Assembly: GCA_905397405.1 (NCBI GenBank) | Contig: CAJPVJ010000757.1 | Location: forward strand, 1 to 20,704 | Direction: 5' to 3' | DNA length: 20,704 nucleotides | From: Oppiella nova | Taxonomy: Eukaryota; Arthropoda; Arachnida; Sarcoptiformes; Oppiidae | Shown here: in pieces, positions 1 through 11,978 of the stretch | How the letters are laid out: each line of letters opens with the position of its first letter | Position numbering within the stretch: position 1 is the first letter of the stretch | Notes under the pieces: generated by a model | Told to the model about the DNA's origin: nothing | The model's database searches: none | The model's input: only the letters and a program-made list of their open reading frames with translations | Translations under genes and position numbers: made by a program

Positions 1-1169
1 CGCTAGTACCCCTTGCATCCCGTGTACAAAATGTAAATCTTAAAATAATTACATATGTAAAATAAAATTAAGTAAACTAAGAGCCATAAGTAAAATATTA
101 TTTTAATTAAAATGAAAATAATGTAATTATATTATATTTATTCTTTATAATATCCATATTATGTACCGTAAGTTCATTTATTGCTCGCTATATTTTAAAT
201 GGTTAAAAATTTTACTATTAGCTTTACAAACTTAAATTTATTTAATTTTATAAAAATTAATATAATAAAATAAGCCCAAGGGGTGGAAGCGGTGCACGGG
301 GTACTAGCGGTGCAAAGAAGTCGGTGCAAGCGGTGCACGCGGTGCAGGCGGTGCAAAGAAGTCAGTACCCGGATATCGAGAGTAGTTTTGTAGTGGTGGC
401 GCCCTCCAGCCCCACAATATAGACCCAAAAACTGTTACAGATCAATTTATGAAATTATTTGCCAATGTATAGGCATACATTTACTGAAATCAAAATGAAA
501 TTATAGCAAAAATTTTCATGCTAAAAATGTAAATTATTTATTGTTAAATTTATTTTTATGATGTCTATGACATTACATATTTTATATCAGTTTTTTAATT
601 ATGACTAACTATTCTGTATACAAAATTAAATTTCCAGTTAAGTTTGATAAATAAATAATTTATCCACTTGAATTGCTTAACAGGATGTTAGTAATATAAA
701 TAATAGTGAATTATCATACATTATGAAAAAAATCTATGAATTATACTGTAATTGATTATAATAATATGGGTAGTTAAAAAATGATCTATTCATTAATTCA
801 TAAATATAAAACTAGATTTTTAATAAAATAATTATAAAATATTTGAGTTTAAAATTTTTAATAACCATGTGGAATTTATATGAAATAATATTTTACTAAT
901 TGATTTTAAAATTAAGAAAAAATAATAATAATTTGCAGTAATTATTTTGATCGCATATATAATAAATTACAGTTCTTAAGTGTCATATTTTATCATTTTT
1001 ATCATAAATTGATTAACATGGATAAATTCCTAAGGCAACAATATATTATTTCAAAATAGCCTACGTAATACGATTATATTTTTATGGTATCATGTGTGAA
1101 ACATAAAATGTTATATGTCTGTGCTAATTATTGTTAATTATTATTATTGTTTAATTGTTTGATTTTACT
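1..1169. other. AT-rich upstream region without a gene
   Basis: Apart from the GC-rich island at about 270-425 (entered separately), I see no coding signal on either strand. The first 27 bases are GC-richer and hold CGCTAGTACCCC, the reverse complement of bases 298-309 inside the island, so they are probably part of the same dispersed repeat. The remainder up to 1169 is low-complexity AT-rich DNA that presumably contains the promoter and 5' UTR of the receptor gene starting at 1170. No convincing promoter motif could be picked out against this base composition. Confidence 0.5.
270..425. repeat. GC-rich degenerate minisatellite-like island
   Basis: A sharply bounded GC-rich patch in AT-rich surroundings. 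It holds several copies of a degenerate GCGGTGCA unit (about 287-360) and two copies of GGTGCAAAGAAGTC, followed by a GGCGCCCTCC-type stretch. A minus-strand reading gives a low-complexity LHRLHRVHRLHR-like peptide. That pattern comes from the repeat unit and is not evidence for a gene. A 12-bp inverted copy of its GGGGTACTAGCG segment lies at bases 1-12. It may be the end of a dispersed or transposon-derived repeat that continues outside the window. Confidence 0.55.
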
Positions 1170-3959
1170 ATGGTTATTAAAATTCAGGAAAATACTCATT
1201 TTGTTAATCAAACAAAAGTTTGTTTTATTATTATATTAATAACGTTATGTATCAAAGTGTCAATTGTAAATGGCCTTGATACACTCCCTAATATATTAAA
1301 CTTTTCACCAAAACTAGCACCATGGGAAGGTGGTACTAATGTTACTATACACCTATTCAATTTTGCTAATAAATATAAAGTGCACAACATCAAGGTTGTG
1401 TTTCGAGATAATGGCACGGTAAATTGTGTTCAAGATCAGGTCCAACAAAATTACAATCCAGTACCATCCAATACAATTAATTGTGTCATTGAGTGCCCAT
1501 TTTCACATTCAAGTGTGCCACTACAATTAAAAACAAAAACAGGTCATATAATAATTGAGTACGGAGCTTCAGATAAAAGTACCACAAACATAACAATATC
1601 AAATCATGAGTTTAATTTAGTATCACCGGTACTTCGAAGGTACGAACCTAGCAAAGGTCCAATTGCAGGTGGCACTACCGTGACTATATTTGGGGATTAT
1701 CTACATGCTATTTCAAATGTGCAAGTTAATTTAGGTGATCACCCATGTCATATTATTGACAAAACACGTTTGCCAGATAGTGTTCAATGTAAAACCATCG
1801 CGGTATCATTTCCCGTTGAGGTTAACGTAGAAGTCAATTTCGATAGTCGTGTACAATATTTTACATACGCTCAATCAAAATATGAGTACATGGACAATCC
1901 CAGGGTACAATCAGTTTCATCTGGAGGAACGGGTGAACTTAGCGCAATTGCTAATGGAGGTATCATTATTAAAGTAGTTGGCGAATATTTAAATACAATT
2001 CAAAATCCAAAAGTGTACCTTGAACAAAATGGTAAAAGGTTTACAGGCAATTGTGATAATACATATAGCTCTACGGAATTGATATGTTACAGTCCTTACA
2101 TCCCGATTGAAAAATTAAATTTCGATATTGATCAAGGATATATGGAATTTAATTTTGGTTTCATAATGGATTCGGTACAATCAGTGCAAAATTTAACCAC
2201 TCGCCAATATAGTCCGTTACCAAAATTTATAATTTATCATAACCCACATTACGATTATTTTGACGATTCCTATCAATATTACTACAATGGGACATTAACT
2301 ATTTATGGGAGACATTTAAATGTAGCATGCACAAAATCTGATGTCAAAGTTAAAATAGGTTTATATGGCTCGTGTGAAGTTACCTCGCTCAAGTATAATG
2401 AATTGAAATGTCGATGGAAATCAAGTGAGTCAACATACAATGAGGAAGTAACAGTAGTTGTGGGTGGTAAATTAATATTTACAATAGGTCGTTTGACCCA
2501 CGAACATTCAGCAATTCAGCATAATGACAATCATCAGTTAATAAATAATTGGAACAATACATTGCAAAACACGAAACTTAATAATGAGAATCCATATATT
2601 TTGAAAGCAATTTTTGGTGTTATAATAGTCGTTTTGGTTATAATAATTGTAGTGGCTTATATATTATACCGAAAGTATAGTTCAACAAATAAAAAAATAA
2701 ATGAGCAAAATTACGGATTTACAAAAAATAATAATCAATTGGTGAATCAATATGATAATAAGCCCCAAGATGGTAATTTTGAATATAATTATTTTTTATC
2801 AATTATAATTTTATTTTTAATTTTCAATATTATATGATAGGTGAATACGCAAATCTTATTGTAGCTCAAAATACAAAGTACAATGTGCCAGATGAAACAA
2901 TAAAAATATTGCAAAATTCTCATATTTTAGTGGATAGTTCGGATATAGAGTTTCAAGATATAATTGGACAAGGGCATTTCGGAAAAGTGTTCAAGGCTAT
3001 AATTCACACAAAATACGCTTCTACTAACCTCGAAATTGCTGCCAAAGGTAATAGTTATATAGTATAATTTGAACGTTTTATAATTATTAATGAAAATATG
3101 TTTGTAGTTTTTATTGGCTATGAAATGGACGTGGATGGTGTACTTAACGAGGCCATTTCAATGAAGGACTTTAAGCATCAAAACGTATTGTCATTGATAG
3201 GCGTGTCCTTTGATGATAGAGGAATGCCTATAATTTTGATGCCTTATATGAGAAATGGTGATCTTTTGTTATATTTGCGCGATGAAAATAATAATCCATC
3301 AGCAAAGGTTTTATTTCAATTTGCCTTGGACATTGCCGAGGGTTAGTTATTTAAATTATAATTAGCATTATCAGAAATAAGAATTAAGTTTTATAAAATA
3401 TTTAGGTATGGCCTACTTAACAAGTCAACGGTATGTGCACCGGGATCTCGCAGCTAGAAACTGTATGCTCGACGATAATCTTTGCGCAAAAATAGGGGAT
3501 TTCGGACTATCGAAAGATGTCTACCAAACAGACTATTATAGCAGTGATAATAGCAAATGCAAACTTTCTGTGAAATGGATGGCACCGGAAAGCCTACAAA
3601 AGGGTACCTATAGTACCAAAACTGATGTCTGGTCTTATGGTGTATTGGTTTGGGAGCTGTTTACCCGGGGTGATACACCTTACCCTGGTATTGAACCTGG
3701 GGACATATTGAAATATTTGAAAAATGGAGACCGTTTGGAAAGACCCCAATATTGTCCAGAGTCAGTTTATAAAATTATATCCCGGTGCTGGTTAAATGAT
3801 TCAGAGAAAAGGCCTACTTTTACTCAAATTCTTCAAGGACTTAAGGGTATATTAGTTCAAAATAAACCTGGTACAAATCCTAATCAATTACATGTAAGTG
3901 AGCATGTTAGTAACAATACTGAATATGATTATGATGGTTATTTAAAACCAAATAAATAA
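1170..3959 (+). CDS. MET/RON-like receptor tyrosine kinase with IPT/TIG ectodomain, no Sema or PSI (copy 1)
   Basis: Spliced CDS: 1170-2772, 2841-3047, 3108-3341, 3406-3959; 865 aa. Introns are 68, 60 and 64 bp, all phase 1 and GT..AG. The ATG at 1170 is chosen because a hydrophobic signal peptide (about residues 17-34) follows; the frame is open upstream only to a TTG. The ectodomain has four IPT/TIG-like repeats (about 44-140, 158-245, 250-350, 365-440), with typical GP..GGT.VTI.G motifs in the first two. The TM helix is about 477-502. The tyrosine kinase has glycine loop GQGHFG (577-582), Lys603, HRDLAARN (693-700), DFG (713-715) and the paired activation-loop tyrosines DYY (725-726), matching MET's KEYY. 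The C-lobe reads like MET ([11 protein letters not shown]). The tail has YDYDGYLKP. It is a single-pass plasma-membrane receptor by family; its ligand is unknown, and without Sema it cannot bind an HGF-like ligand in the vertebrate manner. AATAAA occurs at 4032. Confidence 0.9.
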
Positions 3960-4685
3960 TTTTAAACAATTTAGGATTAAAAATTAAATACTTAAATGTA
4001 CTATTTAAAAAATTAGTTATAAAACTGAACTAATAAAATAATTATTAAAAATATTTTATAAGACAAAATTTTTATATAAAAATGAGCATATTGGAATGTG
4101 TAGTGACACAGAAAAATAATATTTAATATATAGTATAATTACACAAGATCTTATGTAATAAATATCATTTTTATTTGTTATTATTTAATTTGAATTAAAA
4201 TATAATATAATACTATGGTAATAAAGTTATATGAATTTTGTAGGATAGGAAACAAAAAAAAGTATAATGTTGATTAGCAAAAATGTGTTTGTTAATTAAG
4301 TAGCGGATATATTATTTCATAGCTCAATATGTAATTTATTTAATATGCTTAATCATTTATTAGTGTTAACCAATAAAGTACTGTATTAAAACACCTACGA
4401 TACTTTTTATCTAATTGCTATGTAACTTTTAATCAATGGCATATAATTGTAAAAATATGATTAATTATTATTATAGCTTTATTAAATTTTTAATAATAAT
4501 GTCTTATTATGAAAATGACACTATTGCTTATTTCTAATTAAAATAACTTTTTATTATATCGTATTTAAAATTTTTAATAATAATTTATTTACAAATTATT
4601 AATAAATTAATTAAACTGTTTCATATGTAAAGTTAATGGAAATACAGTTTGTTTTGTCAAAATTGTGCGCTACCATAATAGATAA
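3960..4685. other. AT-rich intergenic stretch
   Basis: No coding signal was seen between receptor copies 1 and 2. I looked specifically for residual IPT/TIG motifs ([13 protein letters not shown]-like) upstream of copy 2 and found none. AATAAA at 4032-4037 is a plausible polyadenylation signal for copy 1. The rest should hold the promoter of copy 2. Confidence 0.5.
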
Positions 4686-6469
4686 ATGTTTAATTACACT
4701 CACGTTAATATCATGGGCCAACAAATTAACATGGTGACAGTTGTATTAGTAGTAATCTTTGTTATATTAGTTATTTTGTTAATTATAGCAATGTGTTTTA
4801 TAATCTATTACCGTAAATTAAATCTTAATATTAATAATAATAAACTTGGTAACAATCACAAAGTTAATTTGGAAACAGGTAGTGTTAATATTTTAAAATA
4901 ATAATTTTAACAAATTTACCTAGCAATTTAATTCATTTTAACAAAATATTAGTCCATGATGACATAATTGAATTGAATTCATTGACTGCAAATCAAAAGG
5001 TTTTAGTTTCTGAAGAATTAATAAAATTATTGGAGGATAAACAAATTTTAATTAACCGGGACAAGTTGTCAATTGAACATGCGATTGGCAAGGGTCAATT
5101 TGGTCAAGTATTTAAGGGTATATTAATGGTTGATAATAGTGGTGAATTGGATGTTGCCGCTAAAAGTAATTTTAAAAATATATGCCATTTTTAATATGTC
5201 AAATTTAATATTTATATTATCATGATATAGCGGTATTAGGAAATGAAGTGGATGTAGATTCATTTTTAAACGAGGCAATTTTAATGAAAAACTTTGACCA
5301 TCAAAATGTGCTTACTCTCATTGGCGTATGCTGGGAAGATAAAGGCATTCCAATGGTAATTTTGCCATATATGCCACATGGTGATTTATTATCGTATATT
5401 CGTGATGAGAAAAATATGCCAAATGTGATAAATCTACTATCATTTGCAATTGAAATAGCGCAAGGTTTGTTAATTGATATTTATAAAGTAAATTATCTTA
5501 TTGTTTAGGTTATAAATTCAATACTATAGTACAATATATTTGGGTGACATTATGCTGAACTAAGTATCACAAAATGTAAACTGTAATCAATACCCAAATC
5601 ATATAATAGAGTATCCAATTGTGAGTGAAAATAATACTTTTATTTAATTTTATATTATAAATGTTTATTTAACATTAATATTGAATTAAAAACATGATTA
5701 TTTAATAAATTAAAATATAAAATGGTAAAATAAATCCGCTATTTAAGTTTTATTTAACTATCTTCAACAATTTACATTCAAAAATTCTTAGGTCGTACAT
5801 GTTGAGTTTCATTTAAATGTTTTTCAGTCATTAAAAATTTAAATTTACAAATTAAACTGACTCGTGCCTAAATCATACTACGCAGGCATGAACTACCTGT
5901 CCAGTCAGCGATTTGTGCACCGGGACTTAGCAGCACGTAATTGTATGCTCGATGGGTATATGCGCGTAAAAGTAGCCGACTTTGGACTGTCACGCGATAT
6001 ATACCGTAAGAATTACTACCGAAGCCATAACGTTAACCACAAACTCCCTGTCCGTTGGATGGCACAGGAAAGCCTCCAAAGGAGTATATTTAATACTAAG
6101 ACCGACGTCTGGTCTTACGGTGTAGTGGTGTGGGAGCTGATGACCCGGGGTGTAGTGCCATACACCAATGTATGTAACGCCGACATTTATCAATATTTGC
6201 ATCGTGGTGAACGTTTGCCACGTCCATCATACTGTCCCGAGGTGTTGTATACTATTTTATTAACATGTTGGTCCCGAGACCCTGGTAATCGGCCCAATTT
6301 TGATAAGATAATTGTTGAGATGCGTTTTATAAAAAACAGACTTGGTCGATTAGCCACGATAAATCCTGTGTCACTTAATGAATGTAATACTTACGTAAAT
6401 AGTACTACTAATGTTGTTGGAAATTATGCTAGATCATTAAACCAGACTGATTTATTGATTGTGGTCTAA
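4686..6469 (+). CDS. MET-like tyrosine kinase with membrane anchor but no ectodomain (copy 2)
   Basis: Spliced CDS: 4686-4878, 4953-5165, 5231-5464, 5886-6469; 407 aa. Introns are 74, 65 and 421 bp, all phase 1. The ATG at 4686 gives only about 15 residues (one NYT sequon) before a long hydrophobic helix (about 16-42) ending in YYRK, so the helix would act as a signal anchor with the kinase in the cytosol. The kinase looks intact: GKGQFG (110-115), Lys135, HRDLAARN (225-232), DFG (245-247), KNYY activation tyrosines (257-258), and LMTRG followed by PYTN, as in MET. MET's ALE is AQE here. The tail carries Tyr383 in YVNS, a GRB2-type pYxN site resembling MET Tyr1356. Exons match copy 1, with exon 3 again 234 bp. 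An upstream unseen exon encoding an ectodomain cannot be excluded, but none is visible in the 0.7 kb upstream. AATAAA occurs at 6589. Confidence 0.85.
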
Positions 6470-6619
6470 ATATAATTAGTTATAACAAAGTTATCATGCT
6501 GTATTAAACATTTGAAAATATATGCAAAAATGATTTGTTTTATTTTGAAAACTTTATGAATATTATTTATATTTATTAATTATCATAAAATAAAAACATT
6601 ACTTGCAATATAAATGTAC
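6470..6619. other. 3' flank of copy 2
   Basis: Short AT-rich stretch with AATAAA at 6589-6594, a likely polyadenylation signal for the tyrosine kinase ending at 6469. Nothing else is seen before the foldback element. Confidence 0.45.
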
Positions 6620-7395
6620 ATACCGATGTGAACATAATTGTTGTGCAACTTTTCAAAATGCAATAATTTTTTTATTAAACTAAAAATTTTAATTTTGTTT
6701 TTCGTACTTTAGACCTATGTTATACGAGAATAAAATACACTTGTTAAATTTATTTTTCTAAGACACCATGCTGGAATATAATCAAAGCCGTTCAATGACC
6801 ACATTTTTGAGTTTTTAAGCCATTGAAATGCATTATCACGGGCTGGTAAGTTAGGGGTCGGTATTTTAGAATTATTTGACCTTTTTTATATTTTGAATAA
6901 ATATTTTAACTAAAATTAATCATTAAAAACAAAACAAGATTCAACCCAAAGTCCAATAATTACTTGTACAAGATAAGCAAAACTATGGATTTTTAAGACA
7001 TTGTAATAAAATTTCATTGACTTATCAACTTAGTGGAAATTTCTACAATTTAATTCATTTAACCAAATTTATTTGATTGTAAATATTTGTACACTTGCGT
7101 CTGATATATTTATAACATTTAAATGGAGTTTTAAAAATACAAATCTTTTATTTGAATATCTAAACTTATATTTTGTTATAATGTACTTCAATGGCTTAAA
7201 AACTCAAAAATGTGGTGATTGAACGGTTTTGATTATATTTCAGCAAGGTGTCTTAGAAAAATAAATTTAACAAGTGTATTTTATTCTCATATAACATAGG
7301 TCTAAAGAACAAAAAACAAAATTAAAATTTTTAGATTAATAAAAAAAATTATTGCATTTTGAAAAGTTGCACAACAATTATGTTCACATCAGTAT
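6620..7395. mobile_element. Foldback / long-TIR non-autonomous DNA element
   Basis: Two arms of about 220 bp (6620-6839 and 7175-7395) are near-perfect reverse complements. The first arm starts ATACCGATGTGAACATAATT and the second ends AATTATGTTCACATCAGTAT. Matching stretches include the segment ending CTAAGACACC in the left arm and GGTGTCTTAG in the right. The 335-bp centre is AT-rich and has no open frame. If TA at 6621-6622 and 7393-7394 is the target-site duplication, the element proper is 6623-7392, as expected for a Tc1/mariner-type MITE. The arms differ at only a few scattered positions, so insertion seems fairly recent. The family is not recognised. Confidence 0.85.
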
Positions 7396-8987
7396 ATAAT
7401 TTAATAATTGTTTAATTTAAACTTATGCTGATTAAAATATTGTATAAATATTTTCCCTAAAATATATTGATAAATTTAAATATAATGTATAAAATATGAA
7501 TATATAATACTTAAGACATATAATAATAATTACCAATTCTAATAGTAATAGTTTTTGTAATTGATAGTTTGAATTTAGTTTAATTAATATTTTTATTTGA
7601 AATAATAAACTCACATATTTATAAATTGATGATTTGATAATGCTGAAATTACAATGATAAAGTTAATCTTATAATGCTAAGTGTTTGTTGTATAACTCAC
7701 TTATTTAGTTTAATTATTATGAAATAAAGTAATTAATCATTAAAAATTTTATTAACCGGAAATTATAAAAATTCTTGAATATCATGAATAAAAATATTAA
7801 ATTAATCAAATGTTATAATAATTTATTCTTATACTAAATTAATAGAGTTAATTATTTTAATAAAATTTAAGTTTATTTGATGTAAATAATTTTAAATATC
7901 AATAAAGTTTTACGTATTATTCATATAGTGACTTTAGTTTCAAAACCTACACAAAACTGATAATAAACATTATTAATTCAATAATAATCATGATAACAAT
8001 TAAATATAAAGACTAGTAATTTCTAATTAATATCTAATAGTCACTGTAGTTGTTAAACTATATTCGTTACTATATTATTAGAAATTTTATTTATGCAAGT
8101 TAACTAATTAGCATATATTAATTGATTTTTAACTTGTTAATTATAAGAACAAATATTTTATAAATTATTTAATGCTAAATTATTTTGTGAATTGTATAAT
8201 TTATTCACAATCATGGTAATTTTACGGTATGTTCAACCAATTTAATTAAACATGGTTTGCGAACTTCACTGATATTTGAGATAGGCAGTTTATAGCTTTG
8301 AATAACAATATAGATATAAACCCTAAATAGTGCAAGATATAATATTAAATGAGTTCCAGAATAGGATTCACGTGAATCTTGAATGTAGATTAATATCTTT
8401 ATAAATGGTATTAGCGATAGTTTAGTACTTTACGCAAGTTTTTATGTATTTAATATATTACATTAATACTATTATAAATAAATATGATAAGTATAGTGAA
8501 TAACAACATGAAATAAACAGCATAATAAAAATGTACACGTGAATTTACATTTATTTACACATAACAACTCGCACCGTTGTATATTATATTAGTAATTTAT
8601 ATTGACTATTTATTGCTTTATTTACTTTCATTTAAAATATCTAATTCCTATGGGATTTTATAATATATATTTGAAATGTTATCAATGTAATAAAATTTAT
8701 TACAAAGTAAATTACAAAGAATTTTGAAATTATTATTAAAGATATTACTTTTATGTCTGTTAAATATTCTTGATTGAAAGTCTATGACTATTTGTGTGCA
8801 AGTATTTGATAATTCAAAACGGAAATTAATGTTTCACTAATTTTATTCATCATAATAAGACATTGATAAATAATAACATTTGAACATATAAACGATAAAT
8901 TTCCTAAAAACCAATCACTTTAGTATACATTAAATTTGGTTAAGTTAATTTGTTCTGATCGTGTTGAAACATTTTACAAGCTGAAAT
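7396..8987. other. Long AT-rich gene-free stretch
   Basis: About 1.6 kb of low-complexity AT-rich DNA between the foldback element and receptor copy 3. No IPT, kinase or transposase motifs were seen on either strand, and the few short open frames have low-complexity I/L/Y/N-rich translations typical of chance. It probably includes the former promoter of copy 3. Confidence 0.5.
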
Positions 8988-10634
8988 ATGTGTATAAAAA
9001 TTGATGCTATTTATTACAACTTTATATGTTACAGTTTATTTATTATATTAAACTCAATTCTTATTACCAATAATTACAACACCGACGAACCGGTTATATT
9101 GGATTTTAATCCGAAATATGGCCCATGGTATGGCGGCAATATTACAATAAACGTCGCAAACATCACTACAATTCCTAATGATTTAAATGTTGTTATTAAA
9201 CTAAGATTTGGTAAGTACGTAAAATGTTTACCAATATTCATAGATTTTGATGATGTGCATAATAATGCCTCAATACAATGTACCGTAAATCTATGCGATA
9301 GGTATAGAGATCATTCGGGAAGGGTAACAATAAGGGATGGGTTTAATATTTTAGCAATAAGTAAATATACTTATGAAATTTATCATACAATTATATTTGA
9401 AATAAGTCCTCGTTCCGGTCCAATATCTGGCGGGACGGTGTTAGGAATCTCATATAAATATTTGGATGACGTATCGCTTTTAAATATTGTGTTGGGCACA
9501 GCAAATTGCAACATTGATTATACCAGAACATATAGATATTTCTCAGGTATTGTGTTTTGTATAACTTGACATATAAATTATCCAGGCAATGTGAGTGTTT
9601 ATATAACACATAATGGTGCACCTTTAACTACTAAATCGTTACAATTTACATACACGAATGATCCGAGTATTATTGCAATAACATCCGGTGGACCTGAAGA
9701 ATTTCAAGCAATTTCAGATGGAGAAATAATAGTCGATGTAATTGGTAACAATTTGCACGTAGTACAAAGACCATTGATTTATGTTGAATATATGTTTAAA
9801 GAATATTACGGTAAGTGCATAGCACTTTCGGTAGATGAGATGAAATGTGTAAGCCCACGTGTTCCAATAAACTATATTGATTATGTTGATTTTGTCGAAC
9901 TAAACTTTGGTTTCATAATGGACTCAGTAGAGATTGTGAAAAATTTGAGTAATCGTAAAAACAGTTTGTTTCCAAGATTCAAGATTTTTTGAAACCCAAC
10001 ATATTATGCGTTCGATGAATATACAGCCAGATTATTTAAAGCTCAAAATTTGACAATATATGGTAAAAATCTTGATAGTGGCTGTCGGGAATGGGATGTT
10101 AAAGTGAGAATAGGCGATTATAAATGTAATATTATTTCATTTAAATCTAATGAAATAATATGTAGTTGGAAACAAAGTTTAATAGAATTTAATTAAATGG
10201 TGACAGTCAGTGTGGGTTTTCATACAAATTTTACAATCGGATATTTGTATCTTAATCCAATAAATGGGGATGTATTAACTATTAAACCTTCATTGTCACT
10301 AAATAATTCAATTATAATTTTTAGAAATCCGAGTGATTATACAGTAGGCCATGATAATTTAAACAATAATATAACATTAAGTGTACAAAAATATGATCAA
10401 CATTTCATTGTATTGACGGGTTTGGGTGTAATAACCATTTTTGGTATTTTACTATTCATGGTTGTGGTATATGTAATATATCGATAAAAGAGGATCAAGC
10501 AAGAATCTAAATCCTATAGGTCTAACAAAAGTAAAAAGTTCACTCGGCAATATTCTACACATAATGTTTCAATAAGTAACAACCCCGTAAATGGTAAATA
10601 TATAATTAATATATTATTTGGGAATCTCTTAATT

Positions 10635-10857
10635 GCCAGACCATACAGCATTCATTCTCATAGTATAACACAGGGTGTCATTTGCCTATGTTTTAACATT
10701 AGTAAATGACACTATTTGTCACTTTTGAGACTCAATGCCATACAGACTTCCATTATATCCGTATCTGATCCACCAGACCACGTAAAATATTGATAAAATA
10801 ACGTTGTTGCTGGTCTAATACTGATATAATGGGAGTCTGGCCGTGTGGCGGGTCTGG
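10635..10857. mobile_element. Hairpin-rich insert (MITE candidate) in intron 1 of copy 3
   Basis: This intron is 68 bp in copy 1 and 74 bp in copy 2, but 407 bp here. The additional DNA is GC-richer and packed with imperfect palindromes. One pairs about 10742-10770 (CAGACTTCCATTATATC) with about 10815-10840 (GATATAATGGGAGTCTG). A smaller one pairs TGTCATTT (10677) with AAATGACA (10703). The outer ends CCAGACC (10636) and GGTCTGG (10851) are also complementary. This suggests a nested or rearranged small inverted-repeat element. Exact borders and target duplication are not resolved. Confidence 0.5.
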
Positions 10858-11492
10858 AAAATAAGATTGCGCTATTTAAAATCTATTTAAAATATTTAAC
10901 ATATAAATATTTATTTAATTTTGATTTAAATATATTGTTATCAGTTATTGACAATGATAAAATCTTTTTGTAAAAATTGTCTATTTATATTTAATTTTAG
11001 AGGAATTTTTACTTTTGGATCATACTGATAATGTACCTGGTGAAATTATAAAAATTTTGGAAAATTACCGCATATTATTTAAAAGATCAGATATTGAATT
11101 TGAAAGCATTATTGGTCAAGATTCAATATCAATTTGGCAGGATATACAAAGCCATATTGCGTAACAACAGTAATCCATCTAGTGAAATTATAGCGGCAAA
11201 AAGTAAAATTTTAAAAATGTTTTTTTTTAAATTTAAAATTATTTATCCTTTATCACAGCAATAATTGGAAACATTTATAACCTTGATAATATAATTGACG
11301 AGGCACTTTCCATAACTGAGTTTAAACATAAAAATGTGTTGCCACTTATTGGAGTTTCTTTCGACAACACGGGAAAGCCTATCATTTTGTTACCCTATAT
11401 GGAAAATGATGACCTCTTGGCGTATTTACGAGACGATAATAAAAATGTCCCAGATAATATACTAATCCAATTCGCTTTGGAAATTTCTGAAG

Positions 11493-11877
11493 GTTTTTTA
11501 TATCATATAAATTTTATAATTAATTTTAATCATTGTATAAGTTGGATATACCCAATTATTGATCTATAGTTCGTTAGCCATAGTAACAGATAATTTAAAT
11601 AAACCTAACCTAATTTAGGGCAACCTAAACTTAAAAACTTTTTCTTTATTAAAATAAGCTAGATTTATGATTGTTCAATTATTGGTTTGTAAATTTAATT
11701 TTTCCATGAGGCCTTAAAAGAACTTTGTAATGTACTCTCAGAGCTTCTTGAACAAATATCATATTCATTTAATTTGTATGAAATTCACGATAATTAAGTA
11801 GACAATTTATGATCTCATTTTCAAATATTTTCATTAAATCACAACTTTAATTTGTGTATAAATGTCTGAATTTTTGT
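11493..11877. other. Intron-like AT-rich stretch before the broken C-lobe remnant
   Basis: It follows the intact 234-bp exon 3 (donor GTTTTT at 11493). No coding signal is seen. It contains CCTAACCTAA near 11605, too short to be a telomeric repeat tract. Confidence 0.4.
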
Positions 11878-11978
11878 CCAGGAGAAATCAATCTCATGGT
11901 AGACAGTCAACCGGGAGACGGGAGAAATACCTCAATTCCGGGAGACTCCCGGTGAAACCGGGAGGTTTGGCAGCCCTA
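11878..11978. mobile_element. GC-rich CCGGGAG-repeat fragment replacing the HRD/DFG segment
   Basis: About 100 bp containing several CCGGGAG/CTCCCGG units in both orientations and ending GGTTTGGCAGCCCTA. Kinase homology resumes directly after it at about 11979. Base composition differs from both the gene and the introns. The ending resembles DNA-transposon termini that begin AGGGTTGCCA-like, but the family is uncertain. In copies 1, 2 and 4 this position holds the 3' splice site and the [11 protein letters not shown] coding sequence, so a deletion plus insertion must have occurred here. Confidence 0.5.

Noticed and set aside
195-428. Minus-strand open frame through the GC-rich island
   Set aside because: The peptide is a low-complexity LHRLHR-type repeat produced by the GCGGTGCA units, and its tail is AT-rich chance sequence.
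7432-7614. Small minus-strand open frame next to the foldback element
   Set aside because: Leu/Ile/Tyr-rich low-complexity translation with no motif, as expected by chance from AT-rich DNA.
9546-9584. Possible 39-bp intron removing the first stop of receptor copy 3
   Set aside because: The stretch aligns with coding sequence of copy 1 at the same place and length, so it is exon sequence with a stop, not an intron.
11600-11630. CCTAACCTAA as an interstitial TTAGG telomere repeat
   Set aside because: Only about two imperfect units; too short to separate from chance in AT-rich DNA.
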